From the NCBI GenBank assembly GCA_024305745.1, contig JAHRBS010000003.1:620001-684000 (forward strand): DNA of 64,000 nt, in the 5' to 3' direction. Below the pieces are notes generated by a model that was given only the letters and a program-made list of their open reading frames with translations, had not been told where the DNA came from and made no database searches. Positions 46,268 through 57,979 of this stretch are shown here, one piece after another (the first letter of the stretch is position 1; every line of letters starts with the position of its first letter). Origin of the DNA: Polyporus tsugae. Its lineage: Eukaryota > Basidiomycota > Agaricomycetes > Polyporales > Polyporaceae. The translations under genes were made by a program, and so were the position numbers.

Positions 46268-48615
46268 CTACAACCTCGCCTTCTGCGCTGCACCGTTGGT
46301 CTGGGTCACGAACAGGTCGTACATGTCCTTGGCCGCGTGCTGGAGCTCCTCGCAAAACTCGTCGTTCGGCATCTCCGTGCGCGACGTCACGGTAAACTGG
46401 AGGAAGTCATCAAAACCGGCCGTGTACGCAACACCGAAGCCGTCGGGGACGACCTCGCCCCAACCGTACGGCCCGAAGTTCTTGGTGTAGATCGCGGACG
46501 TGGAGAGCACCCAGTATGCGGAGCGTTTCACGACCGGATCCGAGAAGAGCACGGGCACCTGCTCGCCCTCTTTGACCAGCATCTTCAGGCCTGCGCCGGT
46601 CGAGCTGGTTAGATCCGCCAGTCTGTCTGCTTTGCGGAAAAGACAAGAAGCTTACCGAAGAAGTGGCGGTCGACGCCACGCCCGTTGCCCGCCGCGCGCG
46701 CGTACGTCCCGTGCGTTTTGATCGCGTCCTTGAAGAGCTCCACCCTCCGCTTCGCGTCCGTCTGCGGGTCGTCCATGCTCGCGACCCAGCGGTCGCTCTG
46801 CTCGCTCACGACGCGGATCGCCTCCGTGCGGCCCTTGAAGAACTTGCGCACGGACGCGGCCTCGTACGTGCCGCCGTTGCGCTTCCACCCCTTCGCCTTC
46901 AGGAGGCGCGCGTACGCGAGCTGGATGATCATCTGCGACCAGCCGTCGGGCGACACCCCGAACGCCTTCACCGCTGCCTTGCCGTACGGCGTGCGCACGA
47001 CGTTCAGCGCCTGAGAGCTGATCAGCGCGAGAGCCGCCTCGCTCGCGCGCTCTATCGCTGCGTGCGTGTCCGCGCTGACGGCCCAGTCGAGCGGCACGGG
47101 CAGGGTGCCGCGGTGGTTGGCATAGAGGGGCGAGTTGGACGAGGACGCGAAGGTCGGGGAGGCGATGAGGTCTAGGATGCGGTCACACATTGTCGCGGTG
47201 GGCGTGCCGTCCATGACGGAGTGCTCGCCGACGAGGCCGGCCTTGCCGTCCGCGGAGACGACGAACTGGAGGGGTTTGTCCATCCAGCGGTTCCGGAGCC
47301 CGAGCTGTGGGCGGGCGTCGTTCGGCTGGGGGACGACAGCACCGTGCCAGAGGAGGCGCGAGTGGGCAACGAAGGAGGGGGCGGACTCGGTGTCGAGGCA
47401 GAGAGCGAAGGCGGCAGAGTGGATCGCACTGAGAGTTTGGGCGTTCTGCGGGTTCGCGGCGAGCGTTTGGAAGTCCTGTGATGGAGGTAAAAATCAAGTG
47501 GATGGAGGGGTTAAATGAGGTTCGGCAGGCGGCATACCTTCGCCCAGACGTCACGGTTGGAAGCGGTGAGCACGCCGACTCCAGCATATTCCTTCGTCGT
47601 GTTGTCATATATGTGCTGTATTTGCCTTATTCAAAACCTGTCGGTGAGTGTATGCGGGGACTGGCGCGCATACACACACCTCTGAAGGTCGTCGAGTGAC
47701 AAGAGCTTGCCATCCTGCCATGGCTCGAGCTTCCATACGCGTCCGCGGTGGAAGACAATGACATGCCCTGACCGTCCGTTTTCTCCCTGCTTGGCGTGGC
47801 TCACCGACCAGTCAAGACCCGGTCCGGGGACGCGGCAGCAGTCGAACATCCACCTAGGCAGATTGTAGGGAGTAAACCATGAAGGTGCCAGTGAATGCGA
47901 CAATGTGACTATACCTCCATGTATCCATGCATATAGGGCCCTCCTTCGTTGCCTCTGGGGGTACCTGACCGAGCTTGTACTGCTCGCGGAAAGTCATGAC
48001 GGCACGCACGAGTGAGGCCGCACGATGCACAGGTGTTTGGGGTAGGCTTGGCGGGTGGTCCTTGAATCCATCTGTATTGAATGTATTGAAGATGGTCAAA
48101 ACAGTCTGCGGAAGTGACCCACTAGTTCACGTACAGAAATAAGAGACGTTCACCACGACCTGAGTCGCACCACGGCATAAGCGTCGTCCACTTCCGGGCT
48201 AGAATGACAAGATGCTCACCGAATCCCGGTACCCCAAGTATCCGCCATCGTCCCACCACTCCTCAAGCCAGTGCAAGCGGTTGGGCTCCTCGCTGTGCCT
48301 CTGCAGTCTGTCTTGAAGCTCGCGCGCGTACGCGCTCGCGCCGAACTGGTCGACAGCCTTGACTGCGTTGGCGTACTCCTGGTCGGACCACGCAATCGGC
48401 TTGAGCGTTTCCTTCAGCTTCGTCAGCGTTTCCGAGAGCGACGGTACGGGCAACCGGGGTAAGCTTGATTGGCCCGCGAACGTCGGCCCTGGGAAGGGTG
48501 AGGGTGCAAGAGCTTTCCAGTTTGCAGGCCGCGTGGTACTAAAGGGCGTGGTGGACATTGTGCGCGATGCAGACCAGGGCAGGCGGGGCAGTCTGGACAG
48601 CTGCGAGGAAATCAT
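46268..48615 (-). CDS. CAT2: carnitine O-acetyltransferase with N-terminal mitochondrial and C-terminal peroxisomal signals
   Basis: The minus-strand ATG at 48615 begins MISSQLSRLPRLPWSASRT, an Arg/Ser-rich, acid-free leader typical of mitochondrial import. A second in-frame ATG at 48558 gives MSTTPFSTTRPANWKAL. The carnitine acyltransferase fold follows: LPRLPVPSLSETLTKL, VPPEATKEGPICMDTWRWMF and AGVGVLTASNRDVWAKDF. The catalytic His lies in GLVGEHSVMDGTPTA (HxxxDG). LSTSAIYTKNFGPYGWGEVV and PDGFGVAYTAG form the substrate pocket. The protein ends QKARL, a C-terminal tripeptide of the PTS1 type. About six introns occur. The enzyme moves acetyl groups between CoA and carnitine so that acetyl units cross organelle membranes. 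Yeast Cat2 makes mitochondrial and peroxisomal forms from two starts; the same arrangement is suggested here. Confidence 0.92.
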
Positions 48616-49140
48616 AGAAGACCAGGGAAGCCGTCTGAGGCAGAAAGGCTTATAAGTATTGAGGCTGTGGGCGTTCTGCTCCGAATTGCAGCTCGCCAAC
48701 TGGAGCCCATGTGAATATCGGGTACTGCACTTCAAACGTGCCGTAGCTAGCTTGTCGATGCTTGCACATTGCTTCAAACAATCGATCGTTACTTACTCTC
48801 GCCAGCTACTTCGCTGCATGAGGAGCTTAAGAGGTTTACATAAAAACAGGTAATCGTCTACGCTAGGGCCTGGCCGGGAATTGAACCCGGGACCTCCTCC
48901 AAACGGAACAAATCCCTAAGAAGGAATCATACTACTAGACCACCAGGCCGATAGGAAAATGCTGTTCTTGTGGGCCATGAGCGCACTCATGATCGGGCGG
49001 CAAGCACTTATTAACATTGCTATTAGACGCTAATCGTTTACGTAATTCAAGCAGACCCGAGGGCGATCGAGACCTACTTCCGCAGTCAGATCTGGCTGTA
49101 TGCGCATTCCTGCTCTCTCCGTCCACCAAGACGCCTCTGA
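48616..49140. promoter_or_regulatory. divergent upstream region containing tRNA-Pro
   Basis: About 0.5 kb between the carnitine acetyltransferase (minus) and the PB1/ZZ protein (plus). The tRNA-Pro gene sits in the middle, so two RNA polymerase II promoters and one polymerase III gene share this space. Confidence 0.5.
48866..48949 (-). tRNA. tRNA-Pro (anticodon AGG) with a 12-nt intron
   Basis: An 84-nt minus-strand cloverleaf: acceptor GGCCTGG/CCAGGCC with discriminator C, and anticodon stem CCTTC/GGAGG. The loop is TTAGGG, then the intron ATTTGTTCCGTT, then T. The T-arm holds GGTTCAATTCC. The anticodon is AGG and the intron sits after position 37. Confidence 0.93.
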
Positions 49141-52100
49141 ATGTCTGTGGCAGGCTCTGACTACGGTGGATCTAGCTATGGAAGCTCGGAACCTCGTCCA
49201 GACAAGGCCCTAGTCGTCAAGTTCACCCACGAGGAGAGGGGGAGCAAGAAGATCACCTATGCATCCTCCAAGCTCTGTACCTACGACCACCTCCGCAAAC
49301 AGGTGCGTACAATAAGGCATTAGGGGGGCGCAATTCTTCAGGATATGGACGCTGGATGCACTCAGAGCCCGGGGATGGGCTATGCAAGGCAAGCCGACTT
49401 CCAATTCCTTTGAGCTAGCTGAGGTTAAGGATTTTATGCAAAGAGGGACGAGATTAGCAGACGTGCTCTTTGTGCATCCCACATCCCACATCCAGTGTTC
49501 GGAAGGCTTGAGCGCCCCCATTACTCCGCTCGATGTCTCGTCTAACGTTCCGTAGGTCGAGAAATCATTCGGGCTACAAGCCACCCCGTTTTACATCGCC
49601 TATGTCGACGATGACTCCGAAACCATCTCAATAACGAACGAGACGGACCTCACAGAAGCCATCAACTACTTCAAGCCCACCCCGAACGAGGATCCCCCGC
49701 TGTCCTCGACCGCCTCCATCTTGTCCGGCAGAAGCTTCCGCAACTCGAGGATAACCCTTCCCGTCAACATCATCGTCGACTATGAGGGAATCTCCCTCTC
49801 CGATACCGGCTCTCTCGTCAGTCTTGACGAGTACAAGAACAGGAATAGTAGTGGATACTCCTTGTCCTATACCTCCGAAGCCCCTCGCGAGCTCGAGGAC
49901 GACGCGATCACGGTGAGCTCCAAGGACGTCGGGTCCAAGTACGACGCCCGGGGCAAAGGGGCCAAGACCATCGTCGCGGGCCACAGCCGCGAACCCCTTA
50001 TCGAGTCCTCCGACAAATGGGAGGGCGGCACGATCTCGAGCCATCCACAGACGACAAGCTCCAACCGGAGCATCGACCCGCTCTCCTCGGACGACACGCT
50101 CGCCCGTTATTCGGATGACCCGAGCTCGATCTTCGCCCAGCTGAAGCTCCAGGAGGAGCGACTCGGGCTCTCCCCTGGGCACCTTAATGGCGCGTCGACG
50201 TTCCAGACGGAGCGGGGAGTGAACTGGCTGCGGGACCAGAGTGCGCACCTGCCGATCCTCGACGGGGACAAGTTGTCGATCAGCGATATTTCGCTCGAGG
50301 ACAGCGTGTCGCTCGAACTCGAGCGGAACCAGCATGGGAACTACCGGTACACACTCACGGGAAGCAGCGGCTCGGTGGCGAGCCAGAGCGTGCGCGATTA
50401 TGGGAGCTACGACGATGGCGCTAGTGCGGGCGTGAATGAGGCGGCGGTCGAGCCGAGTGTTGCGGATTCAGCGGAGAAGTTCTTTGCGAGCAGGCCGACG
50501 TCGCTGCAGGCGATCCTCCCCCCGGCCCCCCAAGTACCGCAGCTGCACCAGCAGCTGCATCTACATCCACATCGTTCCTCCACCATGTCGTCGAACTCGG
50601 TGCAGAACCCTTTCATGTCCCCGGACGAAATTTCATACGTCATGGACTACATCCACCCGGACATCCCTCCAGAGGTCCTTTCGTTCATCCGGCCCGCACA
50701 GCCGCTTGCCCCTCCCACAGACCCGACGAACTGCTCGAACTGCGGCGTCCTCCTCGATATGATCAAATACGTCTGCTCGACCTGTGGCGAGGTCAGGCCC
50801 GCTCTTTCTGAGCCGTCACCTACCGTCGCGACAGCGGGAGACTGGCCGGATCATAAGGGCAAGACACGCGCGATCGACATCCACAACGTACATCGCGACC
50901 ATTCGTACCCGCCCTTGCGCAACTCACCGTCTGCGTCTGCATCGTCGCTGACGATCATCGGGAGCAGCGCGAGCCAGCATTCCGGCAGCTCGGGCTCGAG
51001 CGACCACCACACGTCGCGTTCGATGAGCGAGAGCACGCTCTACCTCAACTCCAACCCCCGCAGCTCCGGAATGGGGGTGAAGCCGCTTCCGTCCATCCCA
51101 GGCTTACTCAGCCCCCGGTGGTCCATGGGAAACGGGATGAATCCGCCGGGATACGAGCTGTGCTCGATGTGCGTGCAGAGCTATGGGGTGCAGCACTCGC
51201 TCGAGTTCAGCACAACACCGGGGGCATCCCCTGGGCTGGGAACGTCGCCAGAGGATGCGGAGCGGGCACTATCGAGGTGGAGGAGGACTGCGCCGTCACA
51301 GAAGGGTCTGCTGCGGCACGCATATATTGAACAGAGCTGGACGCATAACGGGTGGGAGGACGTCGGTACGTGTCTGTGTATTTGCTGGGATATGGCGGGT
51401 GTGTACTAACTCGAGGATCGCAGAGCAAGGTGGGGAAGGGCCGTGCCGTTGCTCGACGTGCAATACGATCATCACGAGCCACCGGTACAAGTGCGCATCC
51501 TGTGATGACTTCAATTTGTGCCGGGCTTGTTATAGGTACGTGTATTCCATTGCGGCCGCCGCTCATTTATCCTTAAACGCTCGTTTGAACATCAGGCAAG
51601 TCTACGAGGTTCATCCCGCACACGCGTTCTTGGTCGTTCCGGATAAGATAAGCGGCTCGCACTCTTCCGGTTCTGGCCCGACCATTGCAGATCTTGCACG
51701 ACAATCTACGTCTCTGGAGGAACCTTGTGAGTCACAAACGCTCTCCTGTCGTACCACCTCTGACTTGTTTTCGTTAGCCATGACGCACGTCGGCGTTCAC
51801 TGTGCGCAGTAAGTTTTCAATTCACCCCAAGATGTGCCTTTCAAACATGCGCTCACCGGCACCCACAGTTGTATGCAAGAAATCGTCGGTGCGCGCTTCC
51901 ACTGTGCGATCTGCGAGAACGTGGACATCTGCTCCAACTGCGACGCGGCCGGGCTGCCGGGCAACCTCGACTCGGCCGACGGCGGCCACATCTCGTCGCA
52001 CATCATGATCAAGGTCTGTGCCGCTACTCGTTTCATCTGATCCTTTCGGTGACCGTATCTGCCGGTTCTCCAGATTCCACACCCGATGTCGACGGCGGAC

Positions 52101-53130
52101 TTGCAGAACACGAGTCAAATGGCGATCCGTTTATGGACGGGCAGAGACGCGGCGGTCGCGCAGGCAGGCAGCGCGAATGGCCGGCCACGCCGCAATTCGC
52201 TTGGCGAGTCGGCGTACTCGCACACTGTGCTGGGGACGGGCACCCGGGTCGAGGTTACGTCGATCGAGAACGACCACGGGTTGGTGTGTGACGGTTGTGC
52301 CCAGGTGCGTCCGCATCTGTTGCTACATGCCGTACGATGCTGAAATGCTCTCTCGGACCTTGTCTAGCCAATCATCGGTGTGCGGTATCAGTGCGCCAAC
52401 TGCTCGTCCTATCCGAAATCTGTCAGTCTGGTACGTACTGCTGCTTCGGTCCAACGTAAATCCCGGGGCTTAATCGGACGGTTTCTGCAGTGCGAACGCT
52501 GCGAGGCGCGCTCGTATGCGCTGCACGACGCCACGCACTTTTTCTTCAAGCTTCCGAGGCCTGTCAATCGGCCACTCGTCCTCCAACCGCCATTACCGAG
52601 GCTGTAAGTCGGTCCCTATAAATAGCTCCCGCAATTGTTCTTACACTTTGACAGCTATAAGAAGCCTGCTGGCCCGCCGGGAGGGGCGTTCAACCTCAAC
52701 GACCCGAAAGGCAAGTCCGCATGACATCGGACAGCATGCTTACGCCTCTGTCGTGTGCTCACTATTGTTGTCTTGCGCGTTCTGTAGGATACCTCCGGAC
52801 GCTCACACACGCGTTTGCCGTTTGCGATCGGTGCATGTCTCACATCTCGGGCGAATGGTTCCATTGCGCGTACTGTCCGAAGGACCTGTGCGACTCCTGC
52901 GCCGAGGTTGACACGCATGACAACACGCACCTGTTCGTCGTGTTCAAGTCGGACGTGAACATGCAGATTTTCCGGTGCGTGTCTTGACTTTTCCGCCGCT
53001 CTCTTGTCGCGCAATTGTGTTCGCGATTGAATGCGTGCGCTGACCGTGGTTTGTGCGCAGGCGGTTCATGAATGAGGAAGACCCGTCGCGTAGCCCGCCT
53101 CTCATCCCGTTCCCCGTGTACAACTCATAG
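49141..53130 (+). CDS. PB1 and multi-ZZ zinc-finger protein, Nbr1-like
   Basis: The N-terminal PB1 domain (residues about 20-110) reads ALVVKFTHEERGSKKITYAS, with basic residues in strand 1. An OPCA-type acidic stretch, IAYVDDDSETISITNETDL, follows after an intron of about 250 bp. A long Ser-rich, disordered middle follows. A Cys pair block (NCSNCGVLLDMIKYVCSTCG) precedes four ZZ fingers: CRCSTCNTIITSHRYKCASC; HCMQEIVGARFHCAICENVD; VCDGCAQPIIGVRYQCANC; and VCDRCMSHISGEWFHCAYC. Each has the paired Cys motifs and a C-terminal His pair such as DTHDNTHLF. The S. pombe Nbr1 receptor, which delivers hydrolases to the vacuole, has a related multi-ZZ layout. An FW/NBR1 domain is not visible here. About ten introns split the finger region. 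Confidence 0.88.
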
Positions 53131-53555
53131 CAGCGCGGGCCGCTTCCTTGTCTTACGAAACGTCGCTCACGCTTGCTCACCATCTTAGTGTGAATCATGA
53201 CTTGACTCTCTATCTATCCAAGTATCATCTGCACTACATCTGTATCGCTGTCATCGTATTATGCTCTGTGTCCGTACTCATTCCGATCCCCGTCGCTTTA
53301 TCGCTCATCGCATCCACATTGACGCCTGCCTGTTCCACATCGTTGTAGCAGTTTAGTCATCTAATCGAGTCTCCCAACGCTACTGTACCCCTCCGAGTCT
53401 CGGCATGACGTTCTTCAGTCACGCAACCCACGAGGGACGGCCGCAGTAAGTACAGAACGGACTGCCATGCGCTCACTGACGTTCGAGAAGGAGCTTCGAG
53501 TAAGCGAGCACAATTAATGCGAGCCACGAGGACAATCGCGGGCTGGCGGCTGCGT
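53131..53555. other. intergenic between convergent genes
   Basis: The 3' flanks of the PB1/ZZ gene (plus) and MED4 (minus). Nothing else is seen. Confidence 0.5.
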
Positions 53556-56373
53556 CTACAGATCCGGGTTGAGATCCAGATCGAGGTCGAAGAACGGCTG
53601 TTGCTGGGGCGGCCGGAAGTCTGGTCGGTACGGGTTCGCGCCGGGGTGCGCCGGGTGCTCGACGGTAGGCGACACGGGTGGGGGGGCTGCGGGATGGGGT
53701 GAGAAATAGGAATGAGATTAGAGCCGGGAACGGGAACGAGAACGAGAACGAGAATGAGACTGAGGTGCGCATTAGGTCCGGCGTACATGGCCATACCGTA
53801 ATACTCGCAATGAGATGAACGGGAAACGAAACGGCAACGAGGGTAGGCGGGGGGAGAGGAGAAGGGGCCGGATCGGGAAGCGTAATAGAAAGGGATAGAC
53901 GCGGACGCGGACGCGAAGACGAAGACGAGTACGAATACGAATATGGGAACGGGGATGGATGGATGGGGGATGATGATGATGGATGAAGTGCGTAATAGGC
54001 CGAATGCTGGGACACGGACACGAACATGGGTAGGGGCACTCACGTTTCACCGAGTGCGTCTCGCCCAAGATGCCGAGCGGCGCCTCGTCGTTCATGTGGC
54101 CCTTGCGCATCTTCTCCTCGTTCGGGAACGGGGGGAAGAACAGCGGAGGAGGAGGCTGGCCGGGTGCGAGGTCGGGCATGTTCGGCGGGGCGGAGGTGAA
54201 TGCGGAGAGGCTCTGCGCGTACGCGAGGAGCTCGGGGTACGGGATCGCGGCTGTTGTCAACGGGATTCGCGAAGGCGAAGGCGAGGGCGTGACAAAGAAA
54301 AGGCCGGTAAGCGCGAGACTCAGCAGGGACACGGCAGAAGACGAGAGGAAGAAGAGGCAGCCGAAAGAAGGCGGAAGAGGGTTTGAATCTCAGCCTCAGC
54401 TGGCCGACGCGCAATGTGGCGCGGGGTGCTTCTCTGCCTTCTCCTAGTTCTCTCGCAGACAATAGCCGAGGCTCCTCGAGAACCGTGAGACGCCGGAGAG
54501 AAGAGAAGGCGTTCGTAAGAGGATCAACGGATTCCGTATACGAGCGTACGAGTCGACAGGCTCGGGGCCGGAAGGTGCGGAGCCAATGTAAGAGTAGGAT
54601 CACGAGCCGAGGCAGAGCTTTGGGGGCAGGCGTGAGGGCGCATTCTGCTCACTTCGGACGCTCGGACGGCTCGCATTCATTACAGTAGCACGCGGTGCGC
54701 GATGCCGTATTGGGCAGACCACTGCCGTCTAGTAGGAAACGCGCGCAACTCCAAGGCGGCGGCTAAGATCCGTACCCTGATTACAGACACAGCGAAGGTC
54801 GCTTCGGCATTGTTAATTGTGAGGACGGTATCGGACGCTGTCAGCCATGCACGGTGCCATGCGTCGTAGGCCTCGGTGCGTGCGACGATGCCCGCATGTT
54901 CCTTCAACCGAGCGCGTAGGACGCGTCGGCGGCCATCCGATGAATATCGCCGGTATGCATCCAGCGGCCCGAATGCTCTGGAGCGAAGGGCCGCAGAAGA
55001 GTGAGGAAGTACGACGGTTGTGCTGGGCAACTCATGCATACGGGCCTCCGATAGCCGAGGCGATGCGACGACCAGATACACCCCTTGCTTACCTGCTCGC
55101 CTCCGGTCTGTCCCCGCCGATTCCAGACGAACAATGTGGTATGGGACGGCCTCGTATCCCCATTCCATCACAGAGAAACTCGCGACATTCAGGCTCAGGG
55201 GTTGTGCACCGAATCGAACACAAAGCCGCTTGCCTGGTTGGGGGGAATTTCCAGGTTCGGAAATTGCGGACCCGGAGGTGTTCAATAAATTTCTGCAATG
55301 CGGCCCTCGGAGAGCCGTTATGCGCAGGATGCGAACATTGCATGTCAAATAACATTCGAAGGGAATGAGACATTCCACGTTCACAGGGTATTTCGTAAAC
55401 CACTCAGAAGAAGGCACGGGGCGCTAGCTTGAGCAGTCAAGGCGGCATGACGGTCCTGACTGCTCCAGCTCCGAGCTCCAGGTAGCAATAAATAAATATT
55501 TGGTCTCCAAAGCAGGAAAAAGCAGCTTTACAATCCGTCTTGAGATTGTTTTTCAGGCGGGAACTGGGGTAGCATCTTTCGGACACTTCCGTATGCGAAG
55601 AGGAGGTTGTGACTTTCAGTAAACGTATGTCGCGAATGGACAAGTCTAACCGTCATAACGGGCTGTTTCGAGTGAAGTGGGTTGTACATCACATCCGTTC
55701 AAATCCCACAACACTACAGCACGTCGTGCAGAAAGGTTCTCTGTCGCCAATAGCAGATGGCATCACGAAAACGTGCAACAAATGCCAGGAAGGCAGCCCC
55801 GGGGGGCACGAGGTGTATGCGAGGGACATTACTAGATGGATATGGACGTCCCTGTCTCGGAACACCGATAGACAAGATGAAGCACTTACCAGCTTTGGCC
55901 TCGTCTATAGCCTTTATCCTCTCTTCGCCCTCCCTGACGATAGCATCGAGCTGTCGCCTTCCTTCGTCCAATGCGCGTACGATCTCGCGCCAGCGGCGGT
56001 CGAGGTCGAGAGCCTCGTCCTTCAGTTGCTCGATCCGGCGCTGCTTGACCTGATGCGCGCGCGCGACTTGCACGGCGGTTGCGAGCTGCGCATCGACTGC
56101 GAGAAGCTCGACTACTGAAGGGGGCGGTGGAGGCCTTGATTGTGGCGGCCCGAGGGACTGGAAGACGGTGTGGGAGAGGGTCTGCAGACGGGCTAGAGGG
56201 TCGAGGAGGATCTCGGACATGGATGCCCGGGGCTGCGGAGGTATGTCGGGCGCGACAAACGGGGTATACGTTTGCGAGTATCCAGGCTGAGAAGGGTGGG
56301 AAGGGTAGGTGGATTGAGAGCCTGGGAGCGTTTGCTGGGAGGAACTTGGGCCCGCGAAAGTCGAGAATGACAT
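53556..56373 (-). CDS. MED4: Mediator complex subunit 4, split by a 1.64-kb intron
   Basis: Exon 1 (56373-55890) begins MSFSTFAGPSSSQQ and carries the Med4 helical core: SVVELLAVDAQLATAVQVAR, HQVKQRRIEQLKDEALDLDR, RWREIVRALDEGRRQL and ERIKAIDEAKA. A GTAAGT donor follows at 55889. The matching acceptor is at 54251, and exon 2 (54250-54044) continues in frame as AIPYPELLAYAQSLSAFTSA, PPNMPDLAPGQPPPPLFFPP and FPNEEKMRKGHMNDEAPLGI, the conserved Med4 C-terminal region. Intron 2 (53687-54043) is 357 bp of repeats. Exon 3 ends at 53556 (HPGANPYRPDFRPP, then DLDLDLNPDL). Med4 belongs to the Mediator middle module, which links activators to RNA polymerase II. Splicing keeps the frame, so the gene is probably functional. 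An in-frame upstream ATG at 56490 is possible. Confidence 0.87.
53705..53762. repeat. GAGAAC-type hexamer repeat inside MED4 intron 2
   Basis: About five tandem units of GGGAAC/GAGAAC, slightly degenerate, lie in the 357-bp intron on the strand opposite the gene. Confidence 0.7.
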
Positions 56374-56496
56374 AATCTGGAGCGGTGCGAAGGGCGATAA
56401 AGTTGCGGTGTAAGGTCGGACAGAGTGCGTGTAAGGAATGAGGGAACCTAGAGGGGCGGAAAGTTGAGGGTTGGTCGAGGACAAGGACAAGGTCCA

Positions 56497-56528
56497 CTCG
56501 GACTCGGACTCGGACTCGGACTCGGAGT
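56497..56528. repeat. (GGACTC)n hexamer repeat upstream of MED4
   Basis: About five perfect tandem units of the hexamer. A second degenerate array of the same motif lies at about 56621-56655. Confidence 0.85.
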
Positions 56529-57894
56529 GCCACTGCCAGCTTGGGCCCCGCCATATCTAATCTTATCTCCATAGCGTAGGGGCGTCTATCTACTGCAACC
56601 AGCTCGGACATCGTCCACCGCGACTCGGACTCGGACTTGAACTCGTACTCGTCTCCCGTTTACGGCTTGCCTCGACACCGACCCTAGATCTCACCACACA
56701 ACGTCGGATTAGAACGCATGCAATTTCACAGAATGTCATTGACCCTCGGCATCAGATTTCAATGCGCTTCGATCCCCTTTCGGCGACATGTATGCGTACC
56801 ATTCCTCGCCTTCCAAGCCGCGAGGCCGTTCACGAGTCTCCCCGCCATGTGGGCCAATCCCCATCCACCAATTTCACGGCATCTGGGAAGCCTCATTGCC
56901 TTCAATGCGATACAACGCCCTCCAATAAGACCGCGTGCCCACCGCGACATCCGAGAGTGAGTCGTGCGACTCTGCGAGCTTCTCAATGCAGACGCTGACG
57001 ATGGTCTGACTAGCACCCTAAGTACTCTGGGCGTGCCACCGATCGTTGCAGGCGGGGTTCGATCAGCATGCGGCCGATGGTCTGGTACACAATAATCGTA
57101 TGAACACCGCGAGCTTAATCTCTCCTAAGTTTGTCGGACCCGGAAACCTTGCACGTACGTTTCCTTCACCTCTCCCAGAGTTTATTTTCCCCGGTTCAAA
57201 CTTCATCTAGATTCAGTTCCCCGTCCATTGAGTTCCAGTCCAAGACGCATGTCTTAACCCTCCCACAGAGCGCCCATTCCACCAGGCTGGGAAGATGTTC
57301 GTCATCGGATCTCCCCGCCGTACTCTCGTAAACGTACACAAGCATCTAAGTATTGCTCGCCCGGTGGCACTCCGTCACTGCCCACAAACCTCGCGCCGTT
57401 TCATCTATGGACAGCTTTCCATGAAAGGCGTATCGTAGATTGGCCATGTGTTTTCTACGCGCCGCTCACGATCTCTTTTAGCGCCCTCAAATAAACGTCA
57501 CCATTCGCTCACGGCCGCCCGACACTTATGTCAACTAGCGTGCTCTCTTTGCAGCTCAGCCTTCAGGGGCGTATTGAGTAAGTAGCATACAGTTACGCGA
57601 CCCAGATATGCGCGAGGACTGCTCCAATGGAACCCTCCCAGGCCGTACGCCTGCGCATCGGACAATTGCATGAGAAGATGCCCTGCCGAAGCCGAAGTAG
57701 CCCAGTAACCAGCTTCCCGCCCCGTCGTCAAGGACCGCTATTGTGGAGAACGTCAACCACTATCCAGATGGATGTTCTATTCAACGATCAAACCTTACTA
57801 TGTGCCGGCGGGTACGGAGCCCAGAAGGGGGACTAATAGAATTGGCCTACGTTTTCGCAGTCTCCCCTATTTGGTTCACAACTACTGACGATAG

Positions 57895-57900
57895 TATAAA
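57895..57900 (+). promoter_or_regulatory. TATA box of the serine carboxypeptidase gene
   Basis: TATAAA about 80 bp upstream of the ATG at 57980, a normal distance for a fungal TATA promoter. Confidence 0.6.
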
Positions 57901-57979
57901 ACCGATGAGCTTCGACATCTAGTGGCCCAGGTGATCCACCCACACTACCCACTACACCCCCTCCTACCCCCACCACGAC

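Larger units (their letters stand above)
56374..57979. promoter_or_regulatory. divergent upstream region of MED4 and carboxypeptidase
   Basis: A 1.6-kb gap between divergent starts. It contains the GGACTC hexamer arrays near MED4 and a TATAAA at 57895-57900, about 80 bp before the carboxypeptidase ATG. No other gene is supported. Confidence 0.5.

Noticed and set aside
46663..47175. A 170-codon plus-strand frame over the carnitine acetyltransferase
   Set aside because: It is the antisense of conserved catalytic-domain exons.
54680..55417. A 245-codon minus-strand frame inside the MED4 intron as an independent gene
   Set aside because: No family resemblance or clear codon bias; a 173-codon plus-strand frame overlaps it. 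Kept only as a possibility within the intron finding.
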